DNA of 64,000 nt from Odontocerum albicorne (Eukaryota; Arthropoda; Insecta; Trichoptera; Odontoceridae), in contig OX463864.1 in the NCBI GenBank assembly GCA_949825065.1, forward strand, positions 12,098,153 to 12,162,152, written 5' to 3'. Under the pieces are notes generated by a model, which did not search any database, was not told where the DNA came from, and worked only from the letters and a program-made list of their open reading frames with translations. Of the stretch, positions 1 through 10,400 are shown piece by piece. How positions within the stretch are numbered: the first letter of the stretch is position 1; each line of letters begins with the position of its first letter. A program made the position numbers and the translations under genes.

Positions 1-640
1 CATAATATATTAATTTTGTCAGTATTTCTTCATTCGTTTGTTCCACGTGCCCAAAACCATCTCACAGTATCCTTTTTCGTCTTACTCAATACATCAGTCA
101 CAAGTTCACATTCCTCCCTAATTACTACATTTCATACACTGTTTTACATTGTCAACCTTTACTCAAGGCGCACGCATTTTTACATAATTTATTCGACTAT
201 TTTATTCTGTTTCCGCGTCAACGTTTCACTCCCATACATCAAAGTCGGTGCTCAAATAATATGGACTATCATCTTGGCCAAATTTTGATATTGTTTGGCC
301 TTAAGTATAGAAGTTTAATTGCCCCACTGACTTTGTTTCCTATCGTTACACGCCATTTGATATTCATCTTAAGTCTTCCATCATCTGAGAAAATACTACC
401 CAAATAGCAGAATTCCTCAACTTGCTTTAATATTTCTTTGTCCAACACTTAAATCATGATGATTGTAAATTTCATTTTTTGGTGCCATCAGAATCCTTAC
501 CCGAGACTCCCCAAATAGAAGATCAGCGTTTACCAACTAGGCAACGGATATCGTTTACAATATTTTAATGAAATAAAACCAAGACCATAGCATTGTCAGC
601 AAAATCCCACGACTAAAGTGCCTGATGACATAATAAATGA
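1..640 (-). mobile_element. LINE-A fragment, reverse transcriptase C-terminal part, cut by window start
   Basis: Read on the minus strand, the stretch near 370-420 translates as EEFCYLGSIFSDDGR. This is the YLGS...DGR motif found between the palm/thumb and the C-terminal region of many insect non-LTR reverse transcriptases. Bases 1-290 match the downstream part shared with the copy at 45985-46635. Frames are broken by indels and stops, so it is a dead copy. A tRNA-like insert lies at about 489-545. The 3' end is outside the window. Confidence 0.8.
489..545 (-). repeat. SINE1-like tRNA head inside LINE-A
   Basis: On the minus strand this reads CCGTTGCCTAGTTGGTAA, the box A region of SINE1, followed by a degraded box B. 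A similar insert lies at the same relative place in the LINE-A copy at 60505-61680 (about 61230-61300). Confidence 0.5.
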
Positions 641-1169
641 AATTAATTGGTTCGATTTGCATATTAGGGGTTAAATTTTTTGTCTGTTTTAAAAATTTGC
701 ATACATGCCCTTGGCAAAATAGCGCTAATTTTATTTTTCTATTTACCTTTCTCTTAGACAAATATTCCATTCTTTTATGCCATCCTCTATTCACAGGGTG
801 TCCGAGATAAAGATAAAAAATTTGCATAAAAAATGGCCGTGGGGTGATTTTTTGTACCTTGCAGGAAGTTAAATTCATGTGGAAGCGTGGAATAACCTTT
901 TATGAGATTTTATAATACAAATTTTGAAAAAAATTCATTTATATTTTTGTTTGGGTTATTTTGAGGCTATATACAATAAATATTATATTATATTTAAAAT
1001 GCATTTATTGGTTGGTTTTACAAGATAAAAGTTTATATTTCTTCATTTTTATGTGTTTCTTTTGTTATTTCGACAGTCATATATTATTATCGAGTAAAAA
1101 TTAATGAGTTAAGAATCTTTATTTTTGGTAAAAGTTCGTTTTCTTAGTCTGCCTAGAAGTCTTCAAGAT
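641..1169. other. AT-rich stretch, no gene seen
   Basis: No coding signal. A segment at 794-812 (CAGGGTGTCCGAGATAAAG) looks like the outer end of a Tc1/mariner-type element, but I cannot find a matching second end. Confidence 0.4.
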
Positions 1170-1345
1170 AATGGTGGACTATGCAACTTTAGGAATCACT
1201 TAAAGGCAACACCTTCAAAGGTGTTGCTGCTTTAGGAAGCGCTGGAAGACAATCCTTTTTGGGAGGTCTTATCAAAATTTATAATTATATCTGAATACAC
1301 ACATACTCTACACTCCACCTAAAACCGAATGAGTTATTATCACAT
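1170..1345 (+). repeat. R1 dispersed repeat, copy 1, with 10-bp hairpin
   Basis: The order 'lagging-edge' TTTAGGAAGC...GAAGACAA...CTTATCA...ACACATACT recurs at 1855-2000 and 7083-7200, and inverted at 57722-57830. A perfect 10-bp stem (GCAACACCTT / AAGGTGTTGC) sits at 1206-1227. Confidence 0.6.
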
Positions 1346-1854
1346 GTCATTTAAAGACCTACGAAAGCTTTTTTTAGTTTCTTATCAAATACGTTTTTTC
1401 TAACCATATTGAGTGCCGATGAAGCTCCTAATCTAATGGCCGCAGCCACCAACTTTCTATCTTAACAATCAACTTATATACATTTACTTTGTAATATTTT
1501 TATTTTGTCCATAAAAGTGGGTTAAAATCCCGCATAAGAGCACCCATGCGGAGATTAGTTCGTCTTCCTTGGTAAGTTTTCTGTGGTTTTCGTATCAAAT
1601 AAGTGTTTCTAAATACATGTAGATGCGGGGATAGTTCTTACGCAAGGGCCGCAGTCACCACCTTCCCATCACGTAAACGAATTATCAAAAAACGTATGAC
1701 ATATAGTTTCATCATCGAGATTACACTCGTAGACACAATTATCTACATTAAATTATTATTCCAAAAACATCCAGTGTAGGGTATTATAATAGAGCGTTTG
1801 CCTTTGCAGGTTCTGTCGCATGGGATGGTTTGCCTTTTATTGTTAGAGATATGG
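1346..1854. other. Intergenic, nothing identified
   Basis: No conserved reading frame or structure recognised. Confidence 0.4.
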
Positions 1855-2000
1855 GTGGTGTGTGTAGACTTAGGAATTACTTAAAGATAACCCTTTTTGG
1901 AAGGTTTTATCAAAAATTATAATTTTATATAAACACTGCACACATACATTACAAAACACCTAAAGTCGAATGTGTTACTATCACTTATAAGTAGTTATTT
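1855..2000 (+). repeat. R1 dispersed repeat, copy 2
   Basis: Diverged copy of 1170-1345, lacking the hairpin segment. Shared blocks include TTAGGAAT, ACTTAAAG and CACACATACAT in the same order. Confidence 0.5.
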
Positions 2001-2011
2001 AGTCAAATTGT

Positions 2012-2460
2012 AATTTGTTTTATCAAACACTGATTGTTCCACTTTATGTAATGATATAACCCTACCGGATTCAAAGTTTTCACCTCATCACCTTGTTTAT
2101 GTTCCCCTGATGATGAGGGGAAACTGTTGAAACCGGTAGGATTATACCGTTACATAAAGTGGAATAAACCGTGTTTAATAAAACAGATTACAATGTCTTT
2201 AAACCTCCACAATGTTAACACTTGCCTCCCTGTAATGGATAGCGAGTGACCAGGACTTATATTTTATTCGATTATTCGAAGTTTTAATACACAATAAAAG
2301 GATTTTTATGGCTAATTACAAAAAATAACCTAGCAGATTTTGCATAATTTTAATTTAAAATATACATTTTTTACTGGACGCTTAGCGTCCAGCACCGTGG
2401 TTGGCGGATTTTTTTAGCACAGTAAGGCAAGTGTTAATGTCTTAACTATAAATAATGTAC
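2012..2460. mobile_element. PAL foldback element, copy 1, interrupted by a TTAA MITE
   Basis: Left arm from TTTTATCAAACACTG through CCCTACCGG is mirrored by GAAACCGGTAGG through TTTAATAAAACAG, with arms of about 85 bases. The constant right flank (AAACCTCCACAA...TTAATG...CTTAACTATAAA) is split by the element at 2219-2433. Related copies are at 15445, 19203, 22755 and 38481. Confidence 0.8.
2219..2433. mobile_element. piggyBac-like MITE (215 bp) with TTAA target duplication
   Basis: TTAA at 2215-2218 and 2434-2437 flank a unit starting CACTTGCCTCCCTG and ending CAGTAAGGCAAGTG, so the termini are inverted. The empty site is visible in other copies of the host repeat, for example near 38705 and 34695 (CGTTAATGCCTTAAC). 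No transposase is encoded. An internal hairpin CTGGACGC/GCGTCCAG lies near 2377-2395. TTAA duplication is the hallmark of piggyBac transposition. Confidence 0.85.
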
Positions 2461-3439
2461 ACATATACGAGTATATGATTATTTTGCTATATTTTAATCT
2501 TTCAATATAAATGGATTCGAACCCGAGATAAAATGCTCTTGAAAAGAGTTTGCTCTCTAAACGGCGATATATTATATAAAATGTTATTATTATTATTTAT
2601 AAATAAAACCAAACTACTTTGACTCGCGAACCAATTGTTTCCCTCCCATATTCACATCTCAAGGAATAAAATTAACATAGCGGTCTGGGTGTACAATGAA
2701 CTAAATACGCAATCTTTTAATTTATTCAAATCCTCATATAAGACTAAATCCTGATATGAATGCGAAATTTTTATTAGCCCGATCATCCGGTTTTTTCACA
2801 TTTTGCCTATGCAATTTTTTTTCTTTCCCAGCGTCATTATTTTTTATTAATGGCATTTCTATGACATTTTTTTCTGTTTTTTTTAACGATGCAACAAGGG
2901 AACGTTTCTTTGGGTCACACAATATTTTTCTCAATTATTTTTATATCAATTCTTTAAAATAACTTAGACATATGTAAGCTTGTAATGTTTTATTTATTTA
3001 TTTATACTTATAAATTTTAACAATTAAATATATAATATATAAAGGACTCCCCAGTCTTATTAAACGTATGCTTGTCCTTAGGCAGGGAAGTTTCACAAAA
3101 AATAACATAAAAATTAAGAAACAAATACGGAGCATTGATAAGAACAAAACTCACCCTTAAATAGAAGACTATTAAATTTAATTATAATCAAATTACGCCA
3201 AGAAAGAAGCCTTCAATTTTCATAAGAACCTTTACTGAATTTTTGACAGAAAAAGACGCGAATAGAAATCCATTAAAATCGAAGAAACTAGAAATACTTT
3301 TCCATTACATAATTATAATCTAATTTCTGTTATTGAATAAAGTATGTTTTCTACTGGCAATTTTTTAACTTTCGTTTTATATCTTTCGTTTATACGGGCA
3401 CTTAGAAGAATAATTATGGTGACAATATATACATATAAC
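2461..3439. other. AT-rich intergenic, minor remnants
   Basis: Near 2510-2570 the minus strand has a tRNA-like GGGTTCGAATCC box B, probably a decayed SINE head. Near 2990-3090 a TTTATTTATTTATA run followed by moderately GC sequence looks like the 3' tail of a minus-strand retroelement. No gene is seen. Confidence 0.35.
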
Positions 3440-3990
3440 AGAGTACGGAATAAGATGATAAGGGATGACTGTGAACTTAAGACTGGTGTGTTAAGTAAGA
3501 TGAAGCCCTCCGTGGCCTAGTTGGTAAGACGCCTGTCTCCCACCGTAACGGTAACGGGTTCAAATCCCGCAAGAACCTATTAGTTTTTAAAAAGGATTCC
3601 AATCTGGTTTTCACGTAAGACCTCTTTAACATATTTGTGGTTGGCTGGAAGAAATTTTGCCACGTGGCAATAAGCCCGCTAAATTGTAGGTGTATAACGA
3701 AAGTGTTATATAATGAAGAAGAGCACTCTAAATTGGTTTGGGAAAGTGAAACGAATGAATGTAGAAACACTAACAAAACAAATATAAGGACTAAATTTGA
3801 GTGGAAGGCGTGGTAGAAGAAGATCAAGTAAAGTATGGTTAGATCAAGGGATATTTTGAAAGAAAGAAATGTAATGAGTTGTATGGGAAAATGTATGAAT
3901 GCAGAAGAGGCGTGTGTGTGTCGCGATACGAATTCTAGCGTTCTGTTTTCTCTACCCATCCCGATAGGTATATATCGTGATGGTACGTAT
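3440..3990 (+). mobile_element. LINE-A fragment interrupted by SINE1
   Basis: Covers the LINE-A C-terminal region (segments resembling RNKMIRDDCELK, then the RGRR..K.WLDQ region), ending in the typical GTGATGGTACGTATG tail. Stops and frameshifts are present. SINE1 splits it at 3506-3712. Confidence 0.8.
3506..3712 (+). mobile_element. SINE1, near full length, with ATGAAG target duplication
   Basis: tRNA-derived head: box A at 3514-3530 (TGGCCTAGTTGG) and box B at about 3554 (GGGTTCAAATCC). A body segment contains AAAAAGGATTCCA, and the tail has GGTTGGCTGGAAGAAA and GGCAATAAGCCCGC. ATGAAG occurs at 3500-3505 and 3713-3718; removing the SINE restores the LINE-A reading AAGATGAAGAAGAG. The 3' tail matches the LINE-B 3' end. 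Confidence 0.9.
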
Positions 3991-4094
3991 GTTATTATGT
4001 ATGAAATAATTTAAGAGCCCGATATTCGAGACTTCTCTCTTTAAAGACCATTCGCATATACGAGTATGGTGTTTTTCTTCAACTTAAATTTCTT

Positions 4095-4166
4095 CCTCAT
4101 GTTTCATAGTTGCCTCATGTTTCATAGTTGCCTCATGTTTCATAGTTGCCTCATGTTTCATAGTTG
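4095..4166 (+). repeat. 18-bp tandem repeat, 4 copies
   Basis: Unit CCTCATGTTTCATAGTTG repeated four times almost without change. Since 18 is a multiple of 3 it stays open as a short ORF, which is not evidence of a gene. Confidence 0.95.
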
Positions 4167-4286
4167 CTTACTGCATACAAAAGAAGATTTCTTGGCGTGT
4201 GACTGTTTACTTTGTTATTGTTCAATATATCTCTGTTTCACAATTTTTCTACGTTGTATTCTGGATTTATCATCATGTGTACATTA

Positions 4287-4500
4287 CAACCTCCGTAGTC
4301 TAGGTTGTAAGACTCGTGTCTCTTAACCCCGGGATTACGCGTTCGATTATATTGGAACCCAGAGTTTTAGAAAGGGGTTCCAGTCATTTTTTCACTTAAA
4401 ACCTCTATAACATATTTCTGGTTGATTGGGATTCATTTTTACATAGCAATAAGCCCGTCAGGTTGTACTGAATACAACAAAAGTGTAATACAATACAAAA
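4287..4500 (+). mobile_element. SINE1 copy
   Basis: Head CCTCCGTAGTCTAGGTTGTA, decayed box B (GCGTTCGATTATA), body GGGGTTCCAGTC, tail GGTTGATTGGGA and GCAATAAGCCCGTCAGG, then an AATACAATACAAAAC simple tail. Confidence 0.85.
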
Positions 4501-4828
4501 CAATACACTAATGTTTCGCTTTCTGTAGTATTCATGGACTGAACTCGCCACTCCCGCCCCTAGAATGGTGACGCTCTCAATAGAACAGTTTATTCAGGAG
4601 ACATTGATTTCTGAATGCTATCCAAAAATAAAGACCCCTGTCTAGTTTGAGAGTTCGTCTGATAACAATATTCACACGTGCGGTAGTATTTTCTGCTGAA
4701 CAGCGAGCCTCGGGCGTACTCCAGTGATTCTTAATCTGAAGTCTCAAATATACGAGCCTTAAACAAAAGGTCATGCTTTTTAACATGTCTGCATCGCCAA
4801 TTTGAAATGTTGAGAGGTATCGTACATA

Positions 4829-5366
4829 TAGGTTGGCCCAAAAAAATGTATTTACAATTTTACAGCGTGCCGTTAACGTTTATTAGCAATTGGAATTTGT
4901 CATGGCACGCCTTCGTGAGGAGTTAAGGGATGAGAAGAAGCTTGGTTCAAGTCCTTACTACCATCGTGATGTGAGGGTCTATCTTGGTGAAAATATGTCG
5001 AACAGATAGATTTGATGTAGAGGTAACATTGAATACCCAACGCGATCCCCAGACCTTAAGCGAATGGACTTTTTTTTATGGGGACTTATCAAAGATTAAG
5101 TTAATGACACAAAACTGGCAAAAATTAAAGAATTGAGAGCATTGAAATAGAATGCGCACAAATACTAAACCAAATATTTCGTAATATTTGTGATTCCACT
5201 TTATTAAAACTGCATGAAGCAGAACAACCATCAATTCAAGCAATTGCAATAATTAAAAAATCTCCATGTCTTAAATTTTAAAATGAAATCTTAGATACAC
5301 CTTAGTAAATACTGTATTTATAATAATTTAAAGTGTGTATATATTTTTTGGGGCACACCTTGTATA
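4829..5366 (+). mobile_element. mariner-like element, internally deleted
   Basis: Inverted ends: TATAGGTTGGCCCAAAAAA at the left and the complement of TTTTTTGGGGCACACCTTGT at the right. Between them about 5032-5096 translates as YPTRSPDLKRMDFFLWGLIKD. This matches the conserved region after the second catalytic aspartate of mariner/Tc1-type transposases (consensus PxxSPDLxPxDFFLWG). The N-terminal DNA-binding part and much of the catalytic core are missing, so it is non-autonomous. Confidence 0.8.
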
Positions 5367-5815
5367 AACAAAACCACTTCAAACCTTTTTTTATGATTCC
5401 AATTTCATTCAACCTTTTGCAAAAATACTCCCTTATTTATAGGACCCTATTTGCCAATTAAATATGCGCACTGACATCATTTTGCATGCGCATCTATTAT
5501 TCAGCATACGCACTGCGCATTCCGCATTGTTTAAGATGAACCACTGTTGGAATCTCTATAAGACCTGTGGGAATTGAACCTGAATCTATAAATTAAGAAG
5601 TTTATGCGCATTTTTAATTTAGTCTACGATTAATCAAATATTTTGTGCCCTAAGAATTAAGGGTATTAAATTATTTGAGTGTATTAATCATAACGAGTAT
5701 TTACCATACTATTTTTTTCCATATTTTATGCAGCGTATTATAGATTTGCATTTTGTTCTAAATACATTTAAAGACGTTAGAAAAACGGGAAATAATTTTT
5801 ATTTTAAAGTAAGTA
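5367..5815. other. Intergenic, nothing identified
   Basis: AT-rich. 5463-5530 is locally dense in TGCGCA-type motifs, without clear tandem structure. Confidence 0.4.
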
Positions 5816-6060
5816 AAATAGGTAATGAGAATACATGGTGCGACAGTGTATGACATAATACGGAATGAAGTGATAAGGGGAGAATGTAAACTTAAGGCTA
5901 TTGTGTTAAGTAAGATGAAGAAGAGTGCGCTTGAAATGGTTTGGGCATGTGAAACGAATGACTGAAGAAAGACTAATAAAACGGAAAAAGTGTGAGAGGA
6001 AGACCAAAGAAAGTATGGTTGGATCAAATTAATGATATTCTGAAGTCCTGTTTCGTGAAA
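5816..6060 (+). mobile_element. LINE-A fragment
   Basis: Recognisable C-terminal codons for a YDIIRNEVIRGECKLK-like segment, then the HVKRMTEER-like and RGRPKKVWLDQ-like regions with indels. The tail is missing; it stops at a DIL-like segment. Confidence 0.8.
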
Positions 6061-6087
6061 TGGTCTATCTCCAAGTATATGGTATAT

Positions 6088-7082
6088 GAGATAAAGAGTC
6101 TTTCAAATTGACCGATTTTTTTAATTCTTGGATAAAACATAGATGGCCTCGTGAACTTGCCTGGGTCTTGTGACATTTAAGAAGTGTAATGTATGACATT
6201 TATAAAAAAGGAGTCGTATGCAATACAACAACGCGTTCAAATTGAGAATTAGTTTATGTATTGTAATCTCCGTAAACGGTGATGTTAATTGGCCACCAAG
6301 ATCATGTGATCTGACACCGTTAGACTATTTTCTCTGGGGTTAGGTAAAAAAACCAGGTCAATAAGAAAAGAATAACCCCCGATCAAGTCCTGAGTTGAAG
6401 GACGAAATTATTCGCGTTATTTGTGAGCTAGAACCGCAATGATGCCAAAATATCATCGAAATTTTTGACAAAAGAGCGGACATCTGTGGAGCTGCAAGAG
6501 TATAGTAGTATATGTGCGAGCTGCAAGAGTCGTATATACTCCACAGATGTCCACTCTTTTGTCAAAAAATCGATGATATTTTGGTATCATTGCGCTTCTA
6601 ACTCACCAATAACGCGAATAATTTCGTCCTTCAGCTCAGGACTTGATCGGGGGTTATTTTTATTGACCTGGTTTTTTTTACCTAGCCCCAGAGAAAATAG
6701 TCTAACGGTATCAGATCACATGATCTTGGTGGCCAATTAACATCACCGTTTACGGAGATTACAATACATAAACTAATTCTCAATTTGAACGCGTTGTTGT
6801 ATTGCATACGACTCCATTTTTATAAATGTCATACATTACACTTCTTAAATGTCACAAGACTCAGGCAAGTTCGCGACGCCATCTGTGTTTTATCCAAGAA
6901 TTAAAAAAAAAACGATCTTTTTGAAAGACATTTGGCGGATATTGTTTTTTGTGTTGAAATGTCATACATTATACTTCAATAACCAATAAACAGTTTTTTA
7001 AATAAAGCGAATTGTGTGTTTTATATTCAAGAATTAAAATAATTAGAATTTTAAAAACCGCTCCATTTGAAAGACCCTTTAT
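6088..7082. mobile_element. mariner-like element carrying an inverted internal duplication
   Basis: Outer ends AAAGAGTCTTTCAAAT (left) and ATTTGAAAGACCCTTT (right) are inverted. About 6290-6345 (+) reads NWPPRSCDLTPLDYFLWG, a mariner-type transposase motif followed by a stop. Bases 6092-6510 reappear inverted at about 6520-6935, at roughly 95 percent identity by eye. After that the element resumes its normal 3' part (GACATTTGGCGGATATTG), as in the single-arm copy at 57830-58340. No intact transposase. Confidence 0.85.
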
Positions 7083-7200
7083 ATAGGTAGCGTATGCAGT
7101 TTTAGAAAGCACTTGAAGACAACCTTTTTTGAGAGTTCTTATCTTAATTATATAAGAACACTTCGCACATATACTACACTAGTGACTTTAGATAAACTGC
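7083..7200 (+). repeat. R1 dispersed repeat, copy 3
   Basis: GCGTATGCAGTTTTAGAAAG... and TATACTACACTAGTGAC match the inverted copy at 57722-57830. In both places it lies directly beside the same mariner-like family. Confidence 0.65.
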
Positions 7201-7294
7201 AGTGTAAGTGTGTAGTGCAAATCTTCGAGCCTTCCCAGTTTAAAAGATGATGTATCAACCAGAAGCCGGGAACTCTAGTATATTCATCATTACA

Positions 7295-7504
7295 TCAAAG
7301 TTCACATGTAAACATTCTAGATGTAAACATTCAGATTCAAAGTTCACATGTAAACATTCTAGATGTAAACATTCAGATTCAAAGTTCACATGTAAACATT
7401 CTAGATGTAAACATTCAGATTCAAAGTTCACATGTAAACATTCTAGATGTAAACATTCAGATTCAAAGTTCACATGTAAACATTCTAGATGTAAACGTTC
7501 ACAT
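7295..7504 (+). repeat. 42-bp tandem repeat, 5 copies
   Basis: Units start at 7295, 7337, 7379, 7421 and 7463 (TCAAAGTTCACATGTAAACA...). Each unit contains two TGTAAACATTC half-repeats. The period is a multiple of 3, so both strands stay open. Confidence 0.95.
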
Positions 7505-7531
7505 GTTAATATTCAGAATAAACATTCTAGA

Positions 7532-7985
7532 TTTGTGTGGGCTCGTGAGTGTGGGTTTCTTCTTGTTATTTTTGTGTTTCTGTATGTTTTAGTTTTTTTA
7601 TTTTTATTCTTATGATTGTGTGCGGTATATTGTGAGATAAATATATTTGGTATTTCTGGAGTGATGATGTGTGAGGAGTTTAATTTCGCATGATGTTTCC
7701 AGTTGTAATTGAGTGTCACTGTTTGTCAGGTTGATGAGAACCTGCAACGGGGTTTTGTTTTTGTGTAATCAAAAATCGGAAAGAAGTATCGATTTATTTT
7801 TTCATGCTAAATATCCTCAGTGAGATACAGGCAAAAGCCTAGTTTACTGGGGATACGACAAATGAACGGCAACAAACCCAGATCCATTAAAATTGTATGT
7901 CCAAATTAAATTACCTGTTGTTTTTTCACAAATTATGTATATTTCTTGTCATGTGTAATAATAAATAAATAAATATTGTTGTTTC
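7532..7985 (+). mobile_element. LINE-J 3' UTR, copy with ATAAATAAATA tail
   Basis: Matches the non-coding part following the LINE-J ORF at 50356-50935: GTGAGTGTGGGTTTCTTCTT, GTGTGCGGTATATT, CCTCAGTGAGATACAGGC, CAACAAACCCAGATCC and TATTTCTTGTCATGTG. It ends in an AATAAATAAATAAA tail. The coding part is absent (5' truncation). Confidence 0.85.
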
Positions 7986-8670
7986 TAATATTAAGATAAA
8001 GAAAGAACTCTTATCCAAATAATCATACTTATCTAAAAATATTTTAAAACTTGGGGGCCCGTTACGTATTACGTATGCGTTCACTGCGCAAATTCACCAC
8101 TGCATAACATACAAGTCGATAATTACACTCTTTTTCAAAACGCTTTTTTTCTTCTGACAAACAGTGTGGCCAATTTAATGAATATAAATCAGAAACGACG
8201 TCAATTCTGATCTATGTATAAGGTAAATACCAAGTTCATTATGGAACAGAAAACTTTGGCAACCAGCGAAATGACCAAGTCAAAATTATTGTGTCTTAAA
8301 TAAGGAGAGATTTACAACGTTCCTATATTTTAATTTCAAACTCGTATAGTATAAAATACAAACTGGTGGGTTTATTGCAATTTGTTTATCTCCTCCGAAC
8401 AACCAGTAAGATTTCCTACGTGTGAATCAGATTGAAACCTTTTTTATTTACAAAAGTCGTACATGTTCCCCAGTTTCAGAGACAATCGTTTTACAAACTA
8501 CACCACGGAGGTGTTTTTTTTAATTTAATTTGAACGATGAGTAGAACGATTTTGCTGATTCTACAGCCTTTTTTTAATGGAAAACTTTCTATTATTCAAT
8601 ACAAAATCAGTATAGTTTTTAATACACTTAAACCATATTTTGAAAATACGTGGTGTTATATCATATTTAT
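7986..8670. other. Intergenic, nothing identified
   Basis: AT-rich with no repeat family that I recognise. Confidence 0.4.
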
Positions 8671-8842
8671 AAAATTGATCGCAATTATTCCCATAATGGT
8701 GACATACCACACAAAAATTGATCGCAATTATTCCCATAATGGTGACATACCACACAAAAATTGATCGCAATTATTCCCATAATGGTGACATACCACACAA
8801 AAATTGATCGCAATTATTCCCATAATGGTGACATACCAAACA
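8671..8842 (+). repeat. 43-bp tandem repeat, 4 copies
   Basis: Copies start at 8671, 8714, 8757 and 8800 with the block AAAATTGATCGCAATTATTC. They are nearly identical, so the array is recent. Confidence 0.95.
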
Positions 8843-8972
8843 AAAAGTTACAAAAAAATTACGTTACAAGTTTCAATATTTAAAAAAATACCAAAATATA
8901 TTAAAGAAGTCGACAGATGTTCGTATTTTTCATTTTCTATGTGTTTTATGTGTTCAGAATAAATTTAACTAT

Positions 8973-9235
8973 TTAACCTGTACACCGCGTTAAAAATCAA
9001 ATTCCACGAATCCTGTGCGCGGCACAATTTCGGCGTTTTTTTAATTTCTAAGTTTAAACGCGTATTTTGTTTAGAACCACTAATATTTGATTACAACACC
9101 AAGTAAACATGACATTCAAGTAATTTTCTGATAATAAATAATGGTTATTACTCTTAAGGAGATTTGAAACTTGGATTGTCGTCAGATCACAAGCGTTTGA
9201 GCTTCCTGCGAGGAACACGTTAAAAAATGTCCAAT
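8973..9235 (+). repeat. R2 dispersed repeat, uninterrupted copy
   Basis: From AACCTGTACACCGCG to GAGGAACACGTTAA. It is very similar to 30832-31375. Here the site ACTCTTAAGGAG (about 9154-9165) is intact, giving the empty site for the MITE at 31012-31252. Confidence 0.85.
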
Positions 9236-10079
9236 TGTAAGTTCTCGAATGTGAAATGATTTCATTATATTTTTTTTCATTTAAATGTTAACATATTTCT
9301 ACACCAGAGATAGGCCAACATCAGATGTCTCACGAAGTAAATTGCCTGTTATAAGACAGCTGACAAATTCACACAATAAAAGTGCAACATATCCGAGATG
9401 CAGCCCTTCGTGAGATTTTACAATTCTCAGCAAAAAAATATAGGAACAATTTCATCAAAACACACCAAAACTGGGCATATTTACATCAAATGTTATGAAA
9501 AATATCTGTAGAAATGTTATAAAAATATTTATTTAACTGTCCCAGCGCTAAGGCCCAATAATGAAAGAAGTCATTAAATTGAATTAAAATTTGTTAACAA
9601 TTACAAAAATTAAGCCGGCCCCTCGGTGACATTGAAAGATAAATACCGGTCCACCCCCCCGATATAGTTTAAGTAGCACTGATCTCAAACATTATAATTC
9701 AAGATAAAGTTTAGTATCTTAGACGATAAAGTTTTAATATTTTAGCTTAGTGTCTTCTCACACTACGCTGTCAATACTCAAGAGACCATATTTTAAGTTG
9801 TCCCCTTGCCGTTAATCTTGTTCGCGCACACATTCCGAATTAAACATAAAAAATAAATTTTAAATGTCGAAAATTCACGTAAACGCTAAATTTATTCATC
9901 CAGATTTCGGCTGATAGCTTTGAAAAAAATAAAATGGATCTAAAAAGTGAGAAAGAGAGAAAAAAAAGCAGAATGTATTCGAGCCACAGTTTCTCGATAT
10001 CATGCGAGGCACAGATCAGTGGTTTTGCGTCGATTTATAATTCTAGGGAACGATTTTTTGTTCGTGATATTTAAGAATA
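9236..10079. other. Intergenic with a possible hAT end
   Basis: Minus strand from about 9695 (CAGTGCTACTTAAACTATAT then a G-run and ACCGGTA) resembles the terminus of hAT-type elements. A second end was not found. A pair of inverted TCTCACGAAG segments lies at about 9328 and 9408. Confidence 0.3.
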
Positions 10080-10300
10080 TGTGGAAAAACAATATATGAC
10101 CCAATAGAGCATGCGGATATTAGGAAAGAATGCAGATTAAAAAGAATATACAGTGAACAACTTATATAAAGGAGCATTGAGATGTTTCGGTCATGTAAAA
10201 AGAATGAATGGGCAAATATGCAGTGATCAACTTATATAAAGGAACATTGAGATGTTTCAGTCATGTAAAAAGAATGAATGGGGAAAGATTTACAAAGTGC
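10080..10300 (+). mobile_element. LINE-A fragment with internal tandem duplication
   Basis: Degraded LINE-A sequence. About 70 bases (CAGTGAACAACTTATATAAA...GAATGAATGGG) are repeated directly at about 10152 and 10222. Confidence 0.65.
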
Positions 10301-10315
10301 AACGACTCAGTCACA

Positions 10316-10400
10316 TAAAAAGATAAACTCCACGGCACAGCTTCGCTTTCTAACTAAATTGACATTGGAATGTCGAAGGGATCCGCGATACACGTGTTTC
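10316..10400 (+). repeat. SINE2 3'-tail fragment
   Basis: ACTCCACGGCACAGCTTCGC, then TAAATTGACATTGGAATG and GGGATCC match the tail of the SINE2 copy at 63172-63482. Confidence 0.65.

Noticed and set aside
2090..2150. Possible hammerhead ribozyme core (CTGATGA ... GAAAC) in PAL elements
   Set aside because: The segment between CTGATGA and GAAA cannot form stem II, and other PAL copies read CTGAAGATGAGG, so the core is not conserved. The similarity comes from the inverted arms.
3477..3959. 160-codon minus-strand ORF
   Set aside because: Antisense of a LINE-A copy plus the SINE1 inserted in it; no independent signal.
7247..7615. ORF of 122 codons with CKHSRCKHSDS repeats
   Set aside because: It is the 42-bp tandem array read through; the opposite strand is equally open. 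No start context or homology suggests a protein.
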